Source of the DNA: VFZS01 sp964353255 | Lineage (GTDB): Bacteria > Acidobacteriota > Terriglobia > Bryobacterales > Bryobacteraceae | Assembly (NCBI GenBank): GCA_964353255.1 | Contig: CAYGVJ010000180.1 | Location: 1-9,606, forward strand | Direction of reading: 5' to 3' | DNA: 9,606 bases | In this document: in pieces, positions 6,786-9,606 of the stretch | How the letters are laid out: every line of letters begins with the position of its first letter | How positions within the stretch are numbered: the stretch's first letter is position 1 | The notes under the pieces: model-generated | Database searches by the model: none | Seen by the model: only the letters and a program-made list of their open reading frames with translations | What the model was told of the DNA's origin: nothing | Made by a program: the position numbers and the translations under genes

Positions 6786-7497
6786 GGGCTATGTGCGGTT
6801 CGTCGCCAAGCCCACCGCGGAGACCATCCTCAAGATCGACGAGAAGGAGCCGCTGCTGGCCCGCTGGCAGTATGGCCTGGGCCGCTCGATCATCTTCGCC
6901 TCCGACGCCAAGAGCCGCTGGGCCGAGCGCTGGGTGTCGTGGAAGGGCTTCGACCGGTTTTGGGCCAACGTCGCGCGGGACCTGTTGCCGCATTCGCAGG
7001 CCGGCGAAGCGACGGTCGAATACGACAGCGCCAACGGCGAGCTGGTGGTCGATTACCGTCTGGGGCGGCACGCCGAAGCGCCGGCCGCCATCCCGGACAT
7101 CTTCGTCTTCGGCGCCGACGGCTTCCAGCGGCCGGTCGAGGTCCGCACGGTCGGCGAGGGCGCCTACCGGGGGCGCGTGGCGGTGGGCGACCTCCAGGGG
7201 CTGTTCCGAGTGCGGCCGCTGGCCGAATCGCGGGTGTTCCCCGAGGTGGGGCTGTACCGCGCGGTGGACGAGCTGCGCGAATACGGCAACGACGAATTGC
7301 TGCTCCGCCGCGTCGCCGAATTCACCGGCGGCCATTTCAATCCCCGGCCGGCGGATGTCTTCGACCCCGCCGGACGGGTCATCCCCTCGACCCTGCGCCT
7401 GTGGCCGGGCCTGCTCGGCCTGGCGATTCTGCTGAATTTGGTCGAACTCCTGCTGCGCAAATGGCGCGGCGTCGCCGAAACGCTGCGGAAGGCGTAG
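6784..7497 (+). pseudogene. C-terminal fragment of a VWA/glutamine-amidotransferase-like membrane protein
   Basis: About 237 residues read MGYVRFVAKPTAETILKIDE at the start, then WQYGLGRSIIFASDAKSRWA (about 29-48) and WVSWKGFDRFW (about 50-60). This is the conserved C-terminal part of large BatA-like membrane proteins that carry VWA and class I glutamine-amidotransferase-like domains, usually 700-900 residues long in my recollection. A transmembrane helix lies at about 205-224 (LRLWPGLLGLAILLNLVELL), followed by a basic tail and TAG at 7495-7497. The VWA and amidotransferase-like domains and the N-terminal helices are absent. Upstream, the in-frame sequence is antisense to the LysR remnant and not protein-like for this family. 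There is no ribosome binding site or promoter, so this is most likely a dead fragment. The family's function is unknown; a cell-envelope role is inferred. Confidence 0.7.
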
Positions 7498-7520
7498 GTG
7501 GGTCCGGCTTCAGCCGGCCC
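7498..7520 (+). repeat. REP-like palindrome with GTGG head
   Basis: A GTGG head is followed by CCGGCT (7504-7509) and AGCCGG (7512-7517), with outer GG/CC pairs after one mismatch. It starts directly after the stop of the VWA fragment. The GTGGG head matches that of the elements at 99-123 and 682-706, but the stem sequence differs. No T tract follows, so it is a better fit to a REP than to a terminator. Confidence 0.55.
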
Positions 7521-7735
7521 GGGGCATAGGCGCTAAAACAACGCAAGTTGGTCGGACGACCTGAATAGCTGGTGCGATGGGGGCGGTTATCGCCAGGAGC
7601 TCGTGTTTCACAGGGATGGCCATCTCCCAGAAGCCAACTTCCGGCCCGGAACCCGCTGCTGCAGTCGTAAAGGCCGCTGGTCTCGCAATCCTCAACCCTT
7701 CGGCGTTGCCCGCGGTTTATCCGTCGGAGCCTGCG

Positions 7736-8155
7736 TCAGGCGTCTCCCTCCAGTCCGTCCAGGGAAGTTCGTAATACTGTCTGAAGAAAATATGTCAAGC
7801 CGGTAAAGGCCGCACCCGCCAGGATCACGGTCCTTGCTGGCAGGGGCAGCAAGAAGACCGACACGCCGATAGCGACCAGGCAACCCGCAAGATGAGCAAG
7901 CTCCGGCAGGAAGTCAGGCCATGCCGATACGAGGTCGCGCCGAATGCTCTTCCTTAGGGAGGTCCTGAAACCAGCGTTTAGACACGTCGTCGGCATGGCC
8001 GCAGCCAGCCGCGCATCGAGCACGCGTTGAATCTCAGCGAAACTGCGGCAGGTCTCGCAAGTGGCGATGTGATCTTCCATGGCCAGGCGACGATCGGCCC
8101 CGAGCGGCTCCACGAGCGACTCCAGTATGCTTTCCTGGACTTCCTGGCAATCCAT
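7736..8155 (-). CDS. Zinc-finger anti-sigma factor, two membrane helices
   Basis: The 139-residue protein would hold the ECF sigma factor encoded just upstream inactive at the membrane. The N-terminal zinc-binding anti-sigma (zf-HC2/ZAS) pattern is Cys3 and His29-x3-Cys33-x2-Cys36 (HIATCETC). Two hydrophobic segments follow at about 86-105 and 107-128, separated by PAR, so they probably form a helical hairpin; only about 11 residues follow. Many ZAS proteins have one membrane helix and a larger extracytoplasmic sensor, so this looks like a minimal form with sensing in or near the membrane. The start is firm: AAGGAG overlapping the sigma stop lies about 5 nt before ATG 8155. The 4-bp gap to the sigma gene implies translational coupling. 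Confidence 0.88.
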   Translation of the reverse strand: MDCQEVQESILESLVEPLGADRRLAMEDHIATCETCRSFAEIQRVLDARLAAAMPTTCLNAGFRTSLRKSIRRDLVSAWPDFLPELAHLAGCLVAIGVSVFLLPLPARTVILAGAAFTGLTYFLQTVLRTSLDGLEGDA

Positions 8156-8159
8156 ATTC

Positions 8160-8744
8160 TTACTCCTTCATCAACGCGGCCAGCGCGAGACGGGCCCGGT
8201 GCAAATGGCTCTTTACCGTTCCCTCCGGCAGGTCCAGCATGCGCGCGACTTCATCGACGCGCTTCTCTTCAAGGTAAAACAGCGTGATCACTTGCCTCTG
8301 AATCTCCGACAGCCGATCGATGCACTGCGCCACTTCAATGTCCCCTGCTCCGCCAGCTCGGGCAACCGGTTCGCGCACAGCGTCGAGCGGAAGGGTCCTC
8401 CGGTAGGACTCAGCGCGCGCTGCCGACAGACACGTGTTTCGGGCAATGGCGTAGAGCCAGCTCCCTGGCGCGGCGCGGCCGTCGTAAGCCGGCAAGGCCT
8501 GCCAGAGTTTGAGGAAAATATCCTGCGTCACCTCCTCTGCCCGGGCCGGGTTTCTCAAGAACGTGAGGGCCAGTCGGAAGACCTTGTTCTCATATCGGTC
8601 CAGCAGACGCTCGAACGCTTGCGGGTAGCAGCGATCCTGCAGCAACTCTCGGACGTCTTCATCCACTCCAAGGGTTAGTACTCGCGAGTGGCGGTCGGCG
8701 TTGCGCGGGGGAATCTTTTTCTTCACTGCAACCGCAAGGGGCAC
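8160..8744 (-). CDS. ECF (RpoE-like) RNA polymerase sigma factor
   Basis: Sigma-70 family, group 4. Region 2 spans about 44-111: FERLLDRYENKVFRLAL, then the -10 recognition part RAEEVTQDIFLKLWQALPAY, then SWLYAIARNTCLSAAR. Region 4 spans about 142-191: CIDRLSEIQRQVITLFYLEE and the helix-turn-helix DEVARMLDLPEGTVKSHLHR. No extra C-terminal domain is present. It is co-transcribed with the zinc-finger anti-sigma factor 4 bp downstream. The start is uncertain: GTG 8744 gives 194 residues with a basic 26-residue extension, and no ribosome binding site precedes it. GTG 8726 or GTG 8666 (VDEDVRELLQ) would be nearer the usual N-terminus. Typical output is an envelope or redox stress regulon that includes its own promoter; the signal is unknown. 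Confidence 0.93.
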   Translation of the reverse strand: MPLAVAVKKKIPPRNADRHSRVLTLGVDEDVRELLQDRCYPQAFERLLDRYENKVFRLALTFLRNPARAEEVTQDIFLKLWQALPAYDGRAAPGSWLYAIARNTCLSAARAESYRRTLPLDAVREPVARAGGAGDIEVAQCIDRLSEIQRQVITLFYLEEKRVDEVARMLDLPEGTVKSHLHRARLALAALMKE

Positions 8745-8781
8745 CCAGCGAGTATAAACGGTTGGAAGCGAGGATGCCGAT
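8745..8781. promoter_or_regulatory. Short divergent promoter region between sigma factor and membrane protein genes
   Basis: Only 37 bp separate the two start codons. TATACT (8756-8751, minus) and TATAAA (8753-8758, plus) overlap as possible -10 elements. CAACCG occurs facing each gene: plus at 8729-8734, minus at 8764-8759, which resembles the AAC-containing -35 of ECF promoters. These are short matches and could be chance. Confidence 0.35.
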
Positions 8782-9171
8782 ATGGAAGTCGCGTTAGTGA
8801 TAGTTGCCGTGATTGCCTATCTGGGATTTTACGAGTGGCTGCGCCACCAGCGAAGAAACCTGATCCACCGGGAGCGGTTGGCGGCAGTCGAGAAGGGCGT
8901 CGAGGTGCCACCCCTGGAGCACGCAGCCCATCGAAGGGCGTGGAATGTTCAGCGGATTCTGTTGCTGGCTGGCCTGATCTGGATCTCCCTGGGCGTTGCC
9001 GCATATGTGACACTGAGCGCTCTGATCGCCTCCCCGGCAAACGCAAAGCTTGAGATTCCCTCAGGCATTCAATGGATCGGTTTGGCTCCCGCAGCGATAG
9101 GCCTCTCCCATCTGGTTGTGTACCTGGTGGGGAAAAAGGCAGAAAGCGTCACTGGGAATCAGGAGAAATGA
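8782..9171 (+). CDS. Small three-helix membrane protein, DUF6249-like
   Basis: The 129-residue protein has an N-terminal membrane helix at about 2-19, a charged cytoplasmic-type stretch (RHQRRNLIHRERLAAVEKGV, 21-40), and helices at about 57-82 and 96-116. The pattern of one helix, then basic ERxAAxEKG, then two helices matches small inner-membrane proteins often found beside ECF sigma/anti-sigma pairs, annotated DUF6249; I recall this family rather than having verified it. It diverges from the sigma gene with 37 bp between starts, and AGG at 8771-8773 lies 8 nt before the ATG. A role in the membrane signal sensed by the anti-sigma factor, or as an output of the sigma factor, is inferred. The stop overlaps the next start by one base (TGATG), so the two genes are translationally coupled. 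Confidence 0.8.
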   Translation: MEVALVIVAVIAYLGFYEWLRHQRRNLIHRERLAAVEKGVEVPPLEHAAHRRAWNVQRILLLAGLIWISLGVAAYVTLSALIASPANAKLEIPSGIQWIGLAPAAIGLSHLVVYLVGKKAESVTGNQEK

Positions 9172-9606
9172 TGATCACCCTGCTGCGTATTCTTGTTTGC
9201 GTGACGGTCGGGACTGCCCTGGTTCGGGCGCAAGCGCTCGGTCCCGTCCCCGCCGGGAACGAAAGACCCCGGAAGCCCGCGACCCCGGTCGAGACGATCG
9301 CCTCGGCCCTGGCGGCGGCTCAACCCGTGCCGCCCGCCACCCCCGCCGGTCAGACTCTCGCGCTTTGGTTGGAGATGCTCAACTCCAGCGACACGGGCAG
9401 ACAGAAGTCGTTTCTCGAAACCCAGTATCCCGAACGTCACGAAAACGTGGACAAGGTTTTGGCGTTCCGCGAGCAGACTGGCGGCTTGGATCTCATCAAG
9501 ATCGAGTCCTCGGCGCCCTTCGAAATCTCCGTGATTGTGAAGGAACGCGAAGGCGGGAATTACCGCCGCTGGACCATGAAGGTGGAAGAGCAGGCGCCGC
9601 ATCGCG
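9171..9606 (+). CDS. Secreted protein, N-terminal part; possible S41 peptidase or serine hydrolase
   Basis: About 145 residues are visible before the window ends. The N-terminus MITLLRILVCVTVGTALVRA is a signal peptide, with likely cleavage after AQA (about 20-22). A Pro/Ala-rich linker (about 26-62) follows. Residues about 62-143 contain LALWLEMLNSSDTGRQKSFL, VDKVLAFREQTGGLDLIKIE and ISVIVKEREGGNYRRWTMKV. This alpha/beta pre-domain resembles the one preceding S41-type peptidase or beta-lactamase-like serine hydrolase domains in acidobacterial secreted proteins; I am going from memory, and the catalytic domain is not in view. ATG 9171 is preferred over the adjacent ATG 9168 because AGGAG at 9161-9165 then lies 5 nt upstream. 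It probably shares an operon with the membrane protein. Confidence 0.7.
   Translation, partial: MITLLRILVCVTVGTALVRAQALGPVPAGNERPRKPATPVETIASALAAAQPVPPATPAGQTLALWLEMLNSSDTGRQKSFLETQYPERHENVDKVLAFREQTGGLDLIKIESSAPFEISVIVKEREGGNYRRWTMKVEEQAPHR

Noticed and set aside
7521..7735. Several short open frames (about 60 codons) on both strands between the VWA fragment and the anti-sigma gene
   Set aside because: No ribosome binding site, membrane segment or recognisable motif supports any one of them, and they overlap each other.
9159..9602. Minus-strand open frame of 147 codons at the right end
   Set aside because: It is antisense to the plus-strand gene that has a signal peptide, a ribosome binding site and coupling to its upstream neighbour.

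Overview
The window looks like chromosomal DNA from a GC-rich acidobacterium, most likely a Solibacter/Bryobacter-type lineage. This is inferred from gene content: a Tat-exported FG-GAP/ASPIC-UnbV protein fused to TPRs, a REP-type transposase with GTGG-headed palindromes, and an ECF sigma/anti-sigma/small membrane protein cluster. No rRNA or other taxonomic marker is present, so the assignment is only a suggestion.

Layout. (1) Bases 1-805 hold a REP-associated tyrosine transposase (RAYT) on the minus strand. It is bracketed by two nested pairs of inverted palindromic repeats, and its frame is still open at the window edge. (2) A terminator-like hairpin at 826-850 lies just before a two-gene plus-strand operon: a secreted TPR protein (880-2148) and a 1151-residue Tat-signal protein (2182-5637). 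The large protein combines calcium-binding FG-GAP/VCBS repeats, an ASPIC/UnbV domain, a degenerate thioredoxin-like segment and C-terminal TPRs. (3) Bases 5638-7520 look like a decaying region. It contains a possible membrane-protein remnant, then two genes joined head to head with both 5' ends missing: a LysR-type regulator (minus) and a VWA/glutamine-amidotransferase-like membrane protein (plus). A REP-like palindrome follows. (4) Bases 7736-9605 form a regulatory cluster. An ECF sigma factor and its zinc-finger anti-sigma factor (minus) diverge from a small three-helix membrane protein and the start of a secreted protein (plus), which runs off the window end.

How the genes may work together. 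The TPR protein and the FG-GAP/ASPIC/TPR protein are probably co-transcribed and both exported, which suggests a periplasmic or surface binding and scaffolding pair; the substrate is unknown. The sigma/anti-sigma pair is a membrane-tethered stress switch whose likely local targets include its own operon and the divergent membrane/secreted pair. I did not find a clearly new defence or biosynthetic system. The observations most worth checking are the RAYT repeat architecture, the double-truncation junction near 6785, and the domain composition of the large exported protein.
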